The notes under the pieces were generated by a model. The model had not been told where the DNA came from and ran no database searches. It saw nothing but the letters and a program-made list of their open reading frames with translations. From Pseudomonadota bacterium (GTDB lineage Bacteria > Pseudomonadota > Gammaproteobacteria > Burkholderiales > Thiobacteraceae): 64,000 nucleotides of DNA. Of this stretch, positions 17,178 through 28,688 are shown in pieces. A program made the position numbers and the translations under genes. The stretch's first letter is position 1, and each line of letters opens with the position of its first letter. Location: contig JAKANO010000001.1 of the NCBI GenBank assembly GCA_021812385.1, positions 62,001 through 126,000 on the forward strand, read 5' to 3'.

Positions 17178-18986
17178 TCACGCGAGCCGGCTCATGTTTT
17201 CCACGCGCGCTTGGCCGTTCGGCAGCGCTATTTTGCATTGCGGGAATATCTGCGCTTGGCAGGTGCGGCATATTTCGGAATCCAGCCGTGGATAAATCGC
17301 TTCAATCGGGCGCGCTTTGGGCGGAAAGATATTTTCATGGCCAATATCAGCGATATATGGGCCTTTGCGCAAGGTGCTGCAGACCGAGTCTTTGACGCGG
17401 TAGAAATATAAGCCGCCGCCAATTTTTTCACGGCGCCGTGCTTCTTGCGTGAGCATTTCCGCGCCCGCGATATCGATGAAATTAACGCCGGAAGCGACCA
17501 ATACGACATGCTTCTGGTTCGGCTCTTGCGCGTCGATTTCTTGCAGGGATTGCTGGATGTGATCGACGGCGCCGAAGAAAATAGAACCATTGACGCGAAT
17601 CATTTTGATCTGCGGGCATTCTGGGTGATCTGCCGCATCGATGTAGTGATAGCTGTCCGGCTCGGGATCCGGCACCACCGCTTGCACTTGCGGGCGCGAA
17701 GTGCGGTACAGATAAAACATCAGCGAAAGCAAAATACCGAAAAAGATGCCCTTTTCGAGATCGATCAGGGTGCCGATCAAGGTCACTGCCAGCACCACGG
17801 TTTCCGCGCGACTGGCTTTGCTGATGGATGAAATATGGTGAAAATCGATCAGGCCCCAAGCGACCAGGAATAAGATGCCCGCCATCGCCGCATTGGGCAG
17901 ATAAGCCGCAAGCGGCGCCACCAGCAACAGCACCAACACCAGGCTGATGGAGGCGAACACCGCGGCCAGCGGTGTGCGCGCGCCGGACGCGTAGTTCACG
18001 CCGCTGCGATTGAAAGAGCCGCTCGCGGCGTAGCCGGAGAAGAAGCTGCCGAAAATGTTGGATAGGCCTTGCCCGATAAATTCTTGATTGCCATCGATGC
18101 GCTGTTCCGATTTGACGGCGATGGAGCGCCCAATCGAGACCGCTTCAGTGAGCGCGAGCATGGTGACGACCAAAGCCGGAAAGACCATATGTTGAATGGC
18201 TTCCAGCGAAAAGTTGGGATGCGAGATTGGGGGCAACTGCGCTGGCAGAGCGCCGACGGTCTTGATACCAGTCACTTCTACGCCGCCGAAATGCAGCTTG
18301 ATGGCCAAGGCCGCCAAGCTGCCGACAATCATGGCGACGATCATGTAAGGCAATTTGGGGAGCAATTTTTTACACGCAATCCCCGTGACCAAGGTGAGTC
18401 CGGCAACACCGGCGACGTAGGGGTTGATGTGGTGCAGATTGAGTACGAATAACTTCAAAATTTCGAAGAAAGGCGTGCCGCGCGGGATATCAATGCCAAA
18501 GAAATTGCGCATTTGGCTGGCGGCGATCAGCAGTGCCGCGCCGGCCGTGAAGCCGATCACAACGGTATGGGAAATAAAATTCACCAGCGAGCCCATGCGC
18601 GCCAAGCCGAGGAGCAACTGAAACACGCCGGTGAGCAGGGTCAGCGTTAACGCTAAACCGATGAAGTCCTGGGTCCCGGGTACCGCAAATGGGCTGACGG
18701 ATGCGAATAGCGCAATCGAGATTGCGGTTGTCGGGCCGGACACCAAGTGCCAACTTGAGCCGAACATGGCGGCGATGATGGCTGGGATCATGGCCGCATA
18801 CAAGCCGTACTCCGGCGGCAAACCGGCAATGGTGGCGAACGCCACGCCTTGCGGCAACACAATCAATGCGCCGGTAATGCCGGCGATACCGTCGGCGCGC
18901 AGGGTGCTGCGATCCACCATCGGCCACCAACGGAGAAAGGGCAGTAATTTATACAGCCATAATGGGCATGCAAGCGGTGTATTCAT
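17178..18986 (-). CDS. SulP-family anion transporter with STAS domain
   Basis: This is an inner-membrane transporter of about 602 residues. The membrane part, about 12 hydrophobic segments, spans roughly residues 15-420 and holds the family stretch LPQGVAFATIAGLPPEYGLY. A cytoplasmic STAS domain covers about 445-560 (DIAGAEML near 520). A cysteine-containing tail (CRTCQ, FPQC) follows. SulP proteins move sulfate, bicarbonate or other anions with sodium or protons; the substrate cannot be read from sequence. The neighbouring gamma carbonic anhydrase gene makes bicarbonate a reasonable candidate, while the sulfur metabolism of the host keeps sulfate possible. I prefer the ATG at 18986 to a TTG at 19034. 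Confidence 0.88.
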   Translation of the reverse strand: MNTPLACPLWLYKLLPFLRWWPMVDRSTLRADGIAGITGALIVLPQGVAFATIAGLPPEYGLYAAMIPAIIAAMFGSSWHLVSGPTTAISIALFASVSPFAVPGTQDFIGLALTLTLLTGVFQLLLGLARMGSLVNFISHTVVIGFTAGAALLIAASQMRNFFGIDIPRGTPFFEILKLFVLNLHHINPYVAGVAGLTLVTGIACKKLLPKLPYMIVAMIVGSLAALAIKLHFGGVEVTGIKTVGALPAQLPPISHPNFSLEAIQHMVFPALVVTMLALTEAVSIGRSIAVKSEQRIDGNQEFIGQGLSNIFGSFFSGYAASGSFNRSGVNYASGARTPLAAVFASISLVLVLLLVAPLAAYLPNAAMAGILFLVAWGLIDFHHISSISKASRAETVVLAVTLIGTLIDLEKGIFFGILLSLMFYLYRTSRPQVQAVVPDPEPDSYHYIDAADHPECPQIKMIRVNGSIFFGAVDHIQQSLQEIDAQEPNQKHVVLVASGVNFIDIAGAEMLTQEARRREKIGGGLYFYRVKDSVCSTLRKGPYIADIGHENIFPPKARPIEAIYPRLDSEICRTCQAQIFPQCKIALPNGQARVENMSRLA

Positions 18987-19292
18987 TGGATATGTCCGTA
19001 AGGGAAATGCAGCAGCAACCGATTTTTTCAACAATTGTTAATTATCTAATATTCCGCAGGTCCATTCAAACATCAATGTCATAAATAAATGCGAAATTGG
19101 CTGTAATTGCTTATAAATCCCGCTCAGCAGCGTCAAATTCGGTGCATTTGCCCCTGACCAAAGCAAAGGTATTGCTTAAACTGATTTTGTTTCCAGGCGG
19201 TTTCGTTCAGCTAGCGTTCAGCTTGCCAGGCCTACAGTGTGCTGCATCAGGTCCAACCTGGTGCTTCTACATTACTACTAAGGAGTCTGAAC

Positions 19293-19892
19293 ATGAGCAT
19301 CTCTACCTTCAAAAAAAGCGTGATTTTGATGAGCGTTTTAGCCACCACTTCGACCGCAGTGCTGGCCGACCGTGATGGTGACTACAACAGAGGACGATAT
19401 GGCGATTATGCGCGGGTGACCAGCGTGACGCCGGAGTATGAGCGCGTAAACAACCCGCGTCAGGAGTGTTCGAGCGAATATATCCCCGGCACGACTTACC
19501 GCAATGAGCGCGCGGATTCGGGGCACTCTTATACGGGAACGATCGTCGGCGGCATTGCCGGTGCTTTGATCGGCAGCCGCCTGGGCAAGGGCAACGGCAA
19601 TCGCGCGGCAACGGCGGCAGGCGCGATTGCCGGTGCGGTGATTGGCGATCATGTGCAAGAGAGCGGTCGAAATGCGCGTTATGGCGATGTGTATGCAGAA
19701 CCAGCCCGTGAAGTGCAGCGCTGCCGTACGGTAGACAATTGGGATAATCGCTTGACTGGCTATCGCGTGGTCTACGAGTATGCCGGTCGTAGCTATACGG
19801 CGGTATTGCCGCAAAATCCGGGCCGCCAAATTCCGGTGCGGGTATCAGTTACGCCGGCCGTGGAGCAGTTGTCGAGTAATTATTATCGCTAA
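19293..19892 (+). CDS. Secreted glycine-zipper (17-kDa antigen-like) protein
   Basis: This 199-residue protein has a signal-peptide-like N-terminus (KKSVILMSVLATTSTAVLA) and then a charged region. Residues 90-130 form a glycine zipper of two short hydrophobic segments (GGIAGALIGSRLG, GAIAGAVIGDH), as in the Rickettsia 17-kDa antigen group. The C-terminal part has two cysteines (CSSEY, CRTVDN) and a VVYEYAGRSY stretch. It is probably in the outer membrane or periplasm. AAGGAG at 19280-19285, 7 bases before the ATG at 19293, fixes the start. It lies 47 bases before the PepSY gene. Confidence 0.85.
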   Translation: MSISTFKKSVILMSVLATTSTAVLADRDGDYNRGRYGDYARVTSVTPEYERVNNPRQECSSEYIPGTTYRNERADSGHSYTGTIVGGIAGALIGSRLGKGNGNRAATAAGAIAGAVIGDHVQESGRNARYGDVYAEPAREVQRCRTVDNWDNRLTGYRVVYEYAGRSYTAVLPQNPGRQIPVRVSVTPAVEQLSSNYYR

Positions 19893-19939
19893 TCGGCCAG
19901 ATGCGCGGGCGCTTGGTACACTATTGAGCCGTAAATGAA

Positions 19940-20236
19940 ATGGGGTGGGCGATGCAACCTAGGATGCTGTTGGTGCTTGTAATCATGCTGTTCCAGCCCA
20001 TGGCGCATGCCGTCGATTTCGAGCCAAGCCAGGTTAAGTGGCAGCTTGCGGCGCGCCAGGGACAGCTGAGCTTGAGCGATGCTGCCGACCTGGTGCAGCG
20101 CAGCACCGGCGGGCGCGTATTGTCGGCGCAAGCAGTGCGCGAGCAAGGTCGGGAACTGTATCGCATCAAAGTGCTGACGCGCCAAGGTGAGGTGCGGATT
20201 GTGTTGGTGGACCCCGCAACCGGGCGCATGGAATAA
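19940..20236 (+). CDS. Small secreted PepSY-domain protein
   Basis: This 98-residue protein has a signal peptide (about residues 1-24, ending MAHA) followed by one PepSY-like domain (LSLSDAADLVQRSTGGRVLSA and IKVLTRQGEVRIVLVDPATG). PepSY proteins occur next to two-component systems and are thought to bind or inhibit in the periplasm. The response regulator starts 9 bases downstream, so the three genes probably form one operon. ATG codons at 19940 and 19952 are both possible. Confidence 0.85.
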   Translation: MGWAMQPRMLLVLVIMLFQPMAHAVDFEPSQVKWQLAARQGQLSLSDAADLVQRSTGGRVLSAQAVREQGRELYRIKVLTRQGEVRIVLVDPATGRME

Positions 20237-20244
20237 ACCCGCTC

Positions 20245-20925
20245 ATGCGCATTCTGGTGATCGAGGACGAAGCGCAATTGCGGCAACAGGTGCAGCGGCA
20301 ATTGCAAGCGGATGGCTATACCGTCGATGTGAGCGGCGATGGCAAAGAGGGCCTATACCAGGCGAGTGAATATCCCTTGGACGCTGCGATCGTGGACTTG
20401 GGCTTGCCCGGTTTATCCGGCATCGAAGTCATCAAGCAATTGCGCGCGCTGGGCAAGAGCCTGCCGATCCTCATTTTGACCGCGCGCGGCAGCTGGCAAG
20501 ACAAAGTCCAAGGCTTGGAAGCCGGCGCCGACGATTACCTGGTCAAGCCGTTCCAAATGGAAGAGCTGCAAGCGCGCTTGAAAGCCTTGCTGCGCCGCGC
20601 TTCCGGCGCCACCAATAATCACCTGCGTTGTGGCCCGATCAGTTTGGATTTAAGCGCGCAATCTGTGTCTTTGCACGGCAAGCCGGTCGAGCTCACCAGC
20701 TTCGAATATCGCTTGCTGGCTTATCTGGTCAAACAGCGCGGCGCGGTGGTGCCGAAAACCGAGCTGGCCGATTATTTGTACCCGCACGACCAAGACCGCG
20801 ACAGCAATGTCTTGGAGGTCTTGGTGGGCCGCTTGCGCCGCAAACTGGATCCGGATGGCAGCTTGATGCCGATTGAAACGCTGCGCGGGCGCGGCTACCG
20901 CTTCACGCTGGCTGAATCCACATGA
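20245..20925 (+). CDS. OmpR/PhoP-family response regulator
   Basis: This 226-residue DNA-binding regulator has an N-terminal receiver domain (1-115) with acidic EDE near residues 7-9, the phospho-acceptor Asp near 51 (AIVDLGLPG), the TAR stretch near 79-81 and Lys near 101 (LVKPF). A winged-helix domain follows (125-222) with RGRGYRF at its end. It resembles PhoP/QseB types. The gene overlaps the histidine kinase gene by 4 bases (ATGA), and a PepSY gene precedes it. The target genes are unknown. Confidence 0.93.
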   Translation: MRILVIEDEAQLRQQVQRQLQADGYTVDVSGDGKEGLYQASEYPLDAAIVDLGLPGLSGIEVIKQLRALGKSLPILILTARGSWQDKVQGLEAGADDYLVKPFQMEELQARLKALLRRASGATNNHLRCGPISLDLSAQSVSLHGKPVELTSFEYRLLAYLVKQRGAVVPKTELADYLYPHDQDRDSNVLEVLVGRLRRKLDPDGSLMPIETLRGRGYRFTLAEST

Positions 20926-22250
20926 TGTCGCTTAACCGGCGCATGATCCTCAGCGCCAGCGTGGTGTTGGCGGTGTTTATCGTATTGACGGCGCTGGCTT
21001 TGGATCGCGCTTTTTTTGACAGCGCACGCTCGGCGCGGCAAGAGCGCTTGCTGGGGCAACTTTATTTGCTGATCGCCGCCGCCGAAGTGGATGGGCAGGG
21101 GCATATCAGTCTGCCGAACACTTTATCCGAAGCGCGCTTCAGCTTGCCTGGCTCGGGCTTGTATGCGGCGATTTTCGATCAGAACGGCAAGCTGCTGTGG
21201 CGTTCGGCGTCTGCCCTGAATATCGCCGCACCGTTTCAAACCAAGTTGGCGCCAGGCGACAAACGCTTCGACACGGATGCGAATTATTTCGTGCAAAGCC
21301 TGGGCGTGAAATGGGCGGTGGGGCGCCAGCACTTTGCATTCACCTTCAGCGTGAGCGAGGATCGCAGCGAGTTCGATGCGCAAATTCGCCGCTATCGGCA
21401 AAGCTTATGGGGCTGGTTAGCCGCGCTGGCCGGGTTCTTGGTGCTGGCGCAAGCTGGTGTGTTGCGTTGGGGCTTGCGTCCCTTGCGCAGCGTGGCGGGC
21501 GAGCTGAACGCCATCGAATCCGGCCGTCAAGAAATCCTGCAAGGCCGCTACCCCGAAGAAATTCAGCGCTTGACCGACAATCTAAACTCGTTGCTGGAAC
21601 ATGAGCGCGAGCAGCGGCTGCGTTATCGCAATGCCTTGGCCGATCTCGCGCACAGCCTCAAGACGCCGCTGGCGGTGATGCGCGGCGCAATGTCGGGCGA
21701 CAAAGCGCAGCTTGCCAAAACGGTTGATGAGCAGGTGACGCGCATGGATACGATCGTGGCGTATCAACTGCAACGCGCATCCACAACCGGGATGCACAAG
21801 CTGTTTGCGACGCCGATTGCCATTTTGCCGCTTGCCGAAAAAATTATTGGCGCCTTGCATAAAGTGCATGCGGATAAGCCGGTGCACGTGGATATGGCCT
21901 TGGATCGGAATTTTTGTTTGGCTGGCGATGCAGGCGACTTAATGGAATTACTCGGCAACTTGCTGGAGAACGCCTTTAAGTGGTGCGGCAAAAGCATTCG
22001 GATCGGCGCAGAAACGCGGGAGCGATTTCTCGTGCTGACGATAGAAGACGATGGCCCGGGCATAGACCCATCGCAGGTCGATGTCGTTTTGCAGCGCGGC
22101 ATGCGCGCCGATGAAGCGGTGCCGGGTCATGGCATCGGCTTGGCCGTGGTGCGCGACATCGTGGAAGCGTATCAAGGAAAAATCGAAATCAGCCGCAGCC
22201 GTTTGGGCGGCGCTGCGATCAGCTTGGTTTTTCCCCGGCGAGAGTCCTAA
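20922..22250 (+). CDS. PhoQ-like sensor histidine kinase
   Basis: This is a 442-residue inner-membrane kinase partnered with the upstream regulator. A first membrane segment (about 9-28), a periplasmic sensor domain (about 30-160, resembling PhoQ-type sensors), and a second membrane segment (about 165-185) precede the HAMP-like linker. The phospho-acceptor His lies in LAHSLKTPL near residue 244. The ATP-binding region shows NLLENAFKW near 347, DDGPGI near 377 and GHGIGLAVV near 401. The signal is unknown; the PhoQ resemblance suggests envelope or cation stress. Confidence 0.92.
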   Translation: MMSLNRRMILSASVVLAVFIVLTALALDRAFFDSARSARQERLLGQLYLLIAAAEVDGQGHISLPNTLSEARFSLPGSGLYAAIFDQNGKLLWRSASALNIAAPFQTKLAPGDKRFDTDANYFVQSLGVKWAVGRQHFAFTFSVSEDRSEFDAQIRRYRQSLWGWLAALAGFLVLAQAGVLRWGLRPLRSVAGELNAIESGRQEILQGRYPEEIQRLTDNLNSLLEHEREQRLRYRNALADLAHSLKTPLAVMRGAMSGDKAQLAKTVDEQVTRMDTIVAYQLQRASTTGMHKLFATPIAILPLAEKIIGALHKVHADKPVHVDMALDRNFCLAGDAGDLMELLGNLLENAFKWCGKSIRIGAETRERFLVLTIEDDGPGIDPSQVDVVLQRGMRADEAVPGHGIGLAVVRDIVEAYQGKIEISRSRLGGAAISLVFPRRES

Positions 22251-22341
22251 GCAAAATTCCCGGTTTCCAGGAAGCAATAGGCGCATAGGCTTCTCGGCGT
22301 AGAGCGGTTAAAATGCAGGTTTTCATCCAACGATTCTCATC

Positions 22342-23214
22342 ATGAGCATTCTGGTCAATCAAAACACCAAAGTTCTATGCCAAGGCTTTACCGGCAAGCA
22401 GGGCACTTTCCACTCCGAACAGGCGCTGGCCTACGGCACGCAGATGGTGGGCGGCGTCACCCCCGGCAAGGGCGGGCAAACGCATCTGAATCTGCCGGTG
22501 TTCAACACCATGCGCGATGCGGTGCAAGCGACCGGCGCCAATGCCAGCGTGATCTATGTGCCCTCGCCCTATGCGGCGGATTCCATCATGGAAGCGGCAG
22601 ACGCTGGCATCGAAGTGATCGTGTGCATTACCGAGGGCATTCCGGTGCTGGATATGCTCAAGGTCAAAGCGGCGCTGCAAGCCAACGGCGCGAAACTGAT
22701 CGGCCCGAATTGTCCCGGCATCATCACCGCCGGCGAGTGCAAGATCGGCATCATGCCCGGCTTCATTCATCAACCCGGCAAAGTCGGCATCGTGTCGCGC
22801 TCCGGCACCCTGACTTACGAAGCGGTGCACCAAACCACGCGCCTCAATCTGGGCCAGACCACTTGCGTGGGCATCGGCGGCGATCCGATCAAGGGCCTGG
22901 ATTTCATCGATTGCCTGGAGATGTTTCAGAACGATCCGGCCACCGAAGCCATCGTGATGGTGGGCGAGATCGGCGGCACGCGCGAAGAAGAAGCGGCGGA
23001 ATATATTCAATCGCACGTGACCAAGCCGGTGGCGGCCTACATCGCCGGCCAGACCGCGCCGAAAGGCAAGCGCATGGGCCATGCCGGCGCGATCATCGCC
23101 GGCGGCAAAGGCCTGGCCGAGGATAAAATCCGCGCGCTGGAAAAAGCCGGTGTCGTGGTGGCGCGCTCTCCCGCTGAAATCGGCGAAGCCTTGAAGACGG
23201 CGATCAAGCGCTAA
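22342..23214 (+). CDS. sucD: Succinyl-CoA synthetase alpha subunit
   Basis: This 290-residue subunit of the TCA-cycle enzyme converts succinyl-CoA to succinate with formation of ATP or GTP. The CoA-binding Rossmann region is at the start ([14 protein letters not shown]), and the phospho-histidine motif GHAGAII is near residue 247. Length is normal. The beta subunit gene sucC usually sits directly upstream; here the kinase gene is upstream, so sucC must be elsewhere if present. The stop codon is immediately followed by the ATG of nadE. Confidence 0.95.
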   Translation: MSILVNQNTKVLCQGFTGKQGTFHSEQALAYGTQMVGGVTPGKGGQTHLNLPVFNTMRDAVQATGANASVIYVPSPYAADSIMEAADAGIEVIVCITEGIPVLDMLKVKAALQANGAKLIGPNCPGIITAGECKIGIMPGFIHQPGKVGIVSRSGTLTYEAVHQTTRLNLGQTTCVGIGGDPIKGLDFIDCLEMFQNDPATEAIVMVGEIGGTREEEAAEYIQSHVTKPVAAYIAGQTAPKGKRMGHAGAIIAGGKGLAEDKIRALEKAGVVVARSPAEIGEALKTAIKR

Positions 23215-25177
<1,963 letters not shown>

Positions 25178-25190
25178 GCTGGGCGAATAA

Positions 25191-25979
25191 TTACCAGAAC
25201 TGGTACCACGGTTTCTTCAGTCCAATCGGCGCCCCTTTGAGGTAGGCGCTATTCGGGAAGGTCTTTTCCAGCACGCGTTTTGCATCTTTCGATAAATCGG
25301 GCAGACCCATTTTGTCGTAGGCGCTTACCATTACCGCCAATCCGGCTTCCGTGGCGGGTGTTTCCGGATAGGTTTTCAGCAGGTTTTGCGCACGGTTTAC
25401 CGCTGCCACATAGGCGCCGCGCCGATAATAATATTGCGCTACATACGACTCATGCGAAGCGAGCGCATTGACCAAGTAACTCATGCGTTTGAGCGCATCC
25501 GGCGTGTACTTGCTTTGCGGGAATTTGGTCGTGAGATCCTTGAATGCCTCGAATGAATCGCGCGACGCCCTCGGGTCGCGGTCGGTCAAATCCTGGGTTA
25601 CGACATAACCGAGAAAACCGATATCCTCATTGAAGTTGATCAGGCCCTTGAGATAGTAAGCGTAGTCCACGTTCGGATGATTCGGATGGAGCTTGATAAA
25701 GCGATCGCAAGCGGCAATCGCGGAAGCCGGTTCGTTTGACTTGTAATAGGCGTAGGCCACTTCAAGCTGTGCTTGCTGCGCATAACGGCCGTAAGGGTAG
25801 CGCGCCTCCAGTAGTTCGAAAAACTTGACGGCCTTTTCATAGTCCGCTTCGCCCATGGCGTCCTTGGCGACCGAGTATAATTTTTGCGCAGAAGCATTTT
25901 TGTATTCGTCTACGGTTTTTGGCAGCAAGCCGCAGCCACCCAGCCATAGAACGAGGAATAAAGATAAAATTACGCGCAT
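25191..25979 (-). CDS. bamD: Outer-membrane assembly lipoprotein BamD
   Basis: This 262-residue lipoprotein belongs to the BAM complex that inserts beta-barrel proteins into the outer membrane. The lipobox LGGC lies near residues 14-17 and five TPR-like helix pairs follow (for example EKAVKFFELLEARYPYG near 48 and RASRDSFEAF near 138). Length is typical. I chose the ATG at 25979; a GTG-ATG variant two codons upstream exists. Its start codon overlaps that of the divergent rluD gene. Confidence 0.93.
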   Translation of the reverse strand: MRVILSLFLVLWLGGCGLLPKTVDEYKNASAQKLYSVAKDAMGEADYEKAVKFFELLEARYPYGRYAQQAQLEVAYAYYKSNEPASAIAACDRFIKLHPNHPNVDYAYYLKGLINFNEDIGFLGYVVTQDLTDRDPRASRDSFEAFKDLTTKFPQSKYTPDALKRMSYLVNALASHESYVAQYYYRRGAYVAAVNRAQNLLKTYPETPATEAGLAVMVSAYDKMGLPDLSKDAKRVLEKTFPNSAYLKGAPIGLKKPWYQFW

Positions 25980-26937
25980 GACCAAACTCCCAATGAATTC
26001 TTCCGATTATACCCAATCCGCGCAGGGCGGGCAGCCACAACTGATGGCCATTCCCGCGCGCTTGGCCGGAGTGCGGCTCGATCAGGCCCTGGCGGAAATG
26101 CTGCCGCAATATTCGCGCAGTCGTTTACAAGCTTGGATCAGCGAAGGATTGATCACCTTGGAGGGTGAAATCGCCACACCCAAGCGTCGCGTGTGGGGCG
26201 GCGAGCAAATCCAGGTGCGGCCGAGCGCACATCCCTCGGAAGCCGCGCCGCAAGCCGAAGACATCGGCTTGAATATCGTCTATGAAGATGCAGCGATCTT
26301 GGTGATCGACAAACCGGCAGGGCTGGTGGTGCACCCCGGCAGCGGCAATTGGTCCGGCACCTTGATGAATGCGCTGCTGCATCATGCGCCGCAATTGCAG
26401 AGCGTGCCGCGCGCCGGCATCGTGCATCGCCTGGATAAGGAAACCAGCGGCTTGCTGGTGGTGGCGAAAACCTTGGAGGCGCAAACCGACTTGGTGCGGC
26501 AACTGCAAGCGCGCACGGTGAAGCGCCAATATCTGGCGGTGGTCGAAGGTCGCATGCCCCAAGCCGAGGGCCGCATCGAAGCGCCCATCGGCCGCCACCC
26601 CACGGCGCGCGTCAAGATGGCGGTGGTGAGTCGCGGCAAACCGGCGGTGACGCATTTCAAAGTAATGGAGCGCTTCGCGCAGCACACGCTGGTGGAGTGC
26701 CAATTGGAAACCGGACGCACGCACCAAATCCGCGTGCACATGCAATCCATCGGCTATCCCCTGGTGGGCGATCCGGCGTATGGCGCGAAAAACAAACAGC
26801 GCATCTTCAAGCGCCAAGCGCTGCACGCCTGGCGCTTGGGATTACTGCATCCGAGTACGCAGCAAGCGATGGCCTGGGAAGCGCCGTTGCCGCGCGATTT
26901 CCAAGAACTGCTTGCGGCTTTAAGGGCGCAAGCGTGA
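25978..26937 (+). CDS. rluD: 23S rRNA pseudouridine synthase RluD
   Basis: This 319-residue enzyme forms pseudouridines in helix 69 of 23S rRNA. An S4 RNA-binding domain covers about 25-85 (GVRLDQALAEMLPQYSRSRL), and the catalytic domain follows, with the active-site Asp in HRLDKETSGLLV near 150. The ATG at 25978 is two bases from the divergent bamD ATG (shared CATG). The ATG at 25993 is an alternative. The next gene overlaps the stop codon (GTGA). Confidence 0.93.
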   Translation: MTKLPMNSSDYTQSAQGGQPQLMAIPARLAGVRLDQALAEMLPQYSRSRLQAWISEGLITLEGEIATPKRRVWGGEQIQVRPSAHPSEAAPQAEDIGLNIVYEDAAILVIDKPAGLVVHPGSGNWSGTLMNALLHHAPQLQSVPRAGIVHRLDKETSGLLVVAKTLEAQTDLVRQLQARTVKRQYLAVVEGRMPQAEGRIEAPIGRHPTARVKMAVVSRGKPAVTHFKVMERFAQHTLVECQLETGRTHQIRVHMQSIGYPLVGDPAYGAKNKQRIFKRQALHAWRLGLLHPSTQQAMAWEAPLPRDFQELLAALRAQA

Positions 26938-27674
26938 ACGATAAACAATGGATCGTGCCGGATTGGCCGGCGCCGCCGCATGTGCGTGCGCTCATCACCA
27001 CGCGCGCCGGCGGGGTGAGCGTCGGACCCTATGCCAGCCTGAACCCGGCGGATCATGTGAACGACGACCCGCAAGCAGTGCGGCGCAATCGTGAAATTAT
27101 TCGTACCGCGTTGCCGAATGATCCGCACTGGCTGCAGCAAGTGCATAGCGCACTGGTGCATCGCGTTAGCGGCGACGCGCTTTCTGTGCCGGAGGCCGAT
27201 GCCGCAGTGAGCGCGCTAGCCAATCAAGTGTGCGTGGTGCTCACCGCCGATTGTTTGCCGGTGCTGTTTTGCGCCGACGATGGTTCGGAAATCGGCGCGG
27301 CGCATGCCGGTTGGCGCGGCTTGGCGGCCGGCATCTTGGAGCGCACGGTTGAGCGCATGAGCTTGCCCGGTGCGCGCATGTTGGCCTATCTCGGCCCGGC
27401 CATCGGCCCGCGCGCCTTCGAAGTCGGCCCCGAGGTGCGCGCTGAATTCGTGGCTAGCGATGCGCAAGCGGCCGCCGCGTTTCAGCCGGTGCCGGGCAGC
27501 GATAAATATCTGGCCGACCTGTATTTGCTGGCGCGGCAGCGACTGGCGCGGGTCGGGGTGACGCGCGTTTACGGCGGAGATTTCTGCACTTATTCCGATG
27601 CGCAGCGTTTCTTCTCGTATCGCCGCGATGGCGCAACCGGGCGCATGGCGTCAATGATTTGGCTGGAAAGCTAA
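26934..27674 (+). CDS. pgeF: Purine nucleoside phosphorylase / laccase-domain protein (YfiH/PgeF type)
   Basis: This 246-residue cytoplasmic enzyme belongs to the multicopper-polyphenol-oxidase-like family. Members have purine nucleosidase or peptidoglycan-editing roles. The metal-ligand residues are visible: His in QQVHSALVH near residue 67, Cys in TADCLPVLFC near 105, and His in AHAGWRGL near 123. The start is the GTG at 26934, overlapping the rluD stop as GTGA; longer forms would run inside rluD. Coupling to rluD is common in proteobacteria. Confidence 0.9.
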   Translation: MNDKQWIVPDWPAPPHVRALITTRAGGVSVGPYASLNPADHVNDDPQAVRRNREIIRTALPNDPHWLQQVHSALVHRVSGDALSVPEADAAVSALANQVCVVLTADCLPVLFCADDGSEIGAAHAGWRGLAAGILERTVERMSLPGARMLAYLGPAIGPRAFEVGPEVRAEFVASDAQAAAAFQPVPGSDKYLADLYLLARQRLARVGVTRVYGGDFCTYSDAQRFFSYRRDGATGRMASMIWLES

Positions 27675-27688
27675 ATCCGGAAAGGCGT

Positions 27689-27820
27689 TTACCACAGAGA
27701 CACAGAGGCACGGAGAGGAAAAATAAGGGCGATGAACTGAATGCATGCTGTGCCCTGAATCGTTTGAGGGTTTTTCTTAAACTGACGATTTTCTCTGTGC
27801 CTCTGTGTCTCTGTGGTGAA
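27689..27820. repeat. Long inverted repeat, CACAGAGA family
   Basis: Two arms of about 30 bases (27689-27720 and about 27789-27820) built from short CACAGAG/GGCACAGAG-like units pair with a few mismatches and enclose about 68 bases. It lies 14 bases after pgeF and before the ZIP gene. Relatives are at 41792-41894, and a fragment sits inside 51962-52076. Confidence 0.85.
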
Positions 27821-27896
27821 AGCCATTTTCCAGGGTTATAGCCCCACGCCAGGCGCAGCGCTTCACGTATAATGCGCCTTTTGCCTGAGCCTCACC

Positions 27897-28688
27897 GTGC
27901 ATACCCTACTTGCTATTATCATCGCCAGCATCTTTGGCGGCGCCTTGAGCCTCGCCGTTGCGGCGGTGTTCGCCTATTCCGCCCGGCTGTCGTGGGTGCC
28001 GCTGTTGGTGAGCTACGCCATCGGCGCATTGCTCGGCGCGGCGTTCCTGGAAATCTTGCCGCATGCGTTCGAAACCGCCAACAATGCCGGTGTCGGCATC
28101 GCCCACATTACCGGCACCATCCTGGTCGGCATTCTGATGTTCTTCGTGCTGGAGAAGCTGGTGTTGTGGCGCCACTGCCATACCGACCATTGCGAGGCGC
28201 ATGCGCCCGTACCTGACCATGGCCACGATCATGGCCGCAGCGGCTTGATGATCACGGTGGGCGACACTTTCCACAACTTCGTCGATGGCGTGATCATCGC
28301 CGCCGCGTTCATGACCAATTTCCAACTAGGCGTGGTCACGGCGCTGGCCATCATCGCGCATGAGATACCGCAAGAGGTCGGCGATTTTCTGATCCTGCTG
28401 CATTCCGGCTACTCCAAGCGCAGCGCCTTTCTGATCAATTTGCTGGCGAGCCTGGCCACCGTGGTCGGCGGCGTGCTGGCCTACTATGCGCTGGACACCA
28501 TGCGCGGCGCGGTGCCGTATACCCTGGGCATCGCCGCCGCCAGCATGATCTATGTCGCGGTGGCGGACTTGATACCTGGCTTGCATAAGCGCGCCGAACT
28601 GCACGCCACCTTGCAGCAAGTGATTTTGATTGGCTTAGGCGTGGGTACAGTGTGGTACACCGGCTGGCTGTTGGAAGGGCTGGCATGA
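27897..28688 (+). CDS. ZIP-family metal transporter
   Basis: This is a 263-residue inner-membrane protein with about 8 hydrophobic segments. The metal-binding signatures of segments IV and V are present: HNFVDG near residue 125 and HEIPQEVGD near 156. A cytoplasmic loop is rich in histidine ([18 protein letters not shown], about residues 98-120). Zinc or another divalent metal is the likely cargo. The GTG start at 27897 is the only fitting codon. The stop overlaps the rimO start as ATGA, so the genes are co-transcribed. Confidence 0.9.
   Translation: MHTLLAIIIASIFGGALSLAVAAVFAYSARLSWVPLLVSYAIGALLGAAFLEILPHAFETANNAGVGIAHITGTILVGILMFFVLEKLVLWRHCHTDHCEAHAPVPDHGHDHGRSGLMITVGDTFHNFVDGVIIAAAFMTNFQLGVVTALAIIAHEIPQEVGDFLILLHSGYSKRSAFLINLLASLATVVGGVLAYYALDTMRGAVPYTLGIAAASMIYVAVADLIPGLHKRAELHATLQQVILIGLGVGTVWYTGWLLEGLA

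Noticed and set aside
26697..26933. Longer form of the PgeF-like protein starting inside rluD
   Set aside because: The extra 79 residues are the rluD sequence in another frame; GTG at 26934 overlapping the rluD stop fits the family N-terminus.
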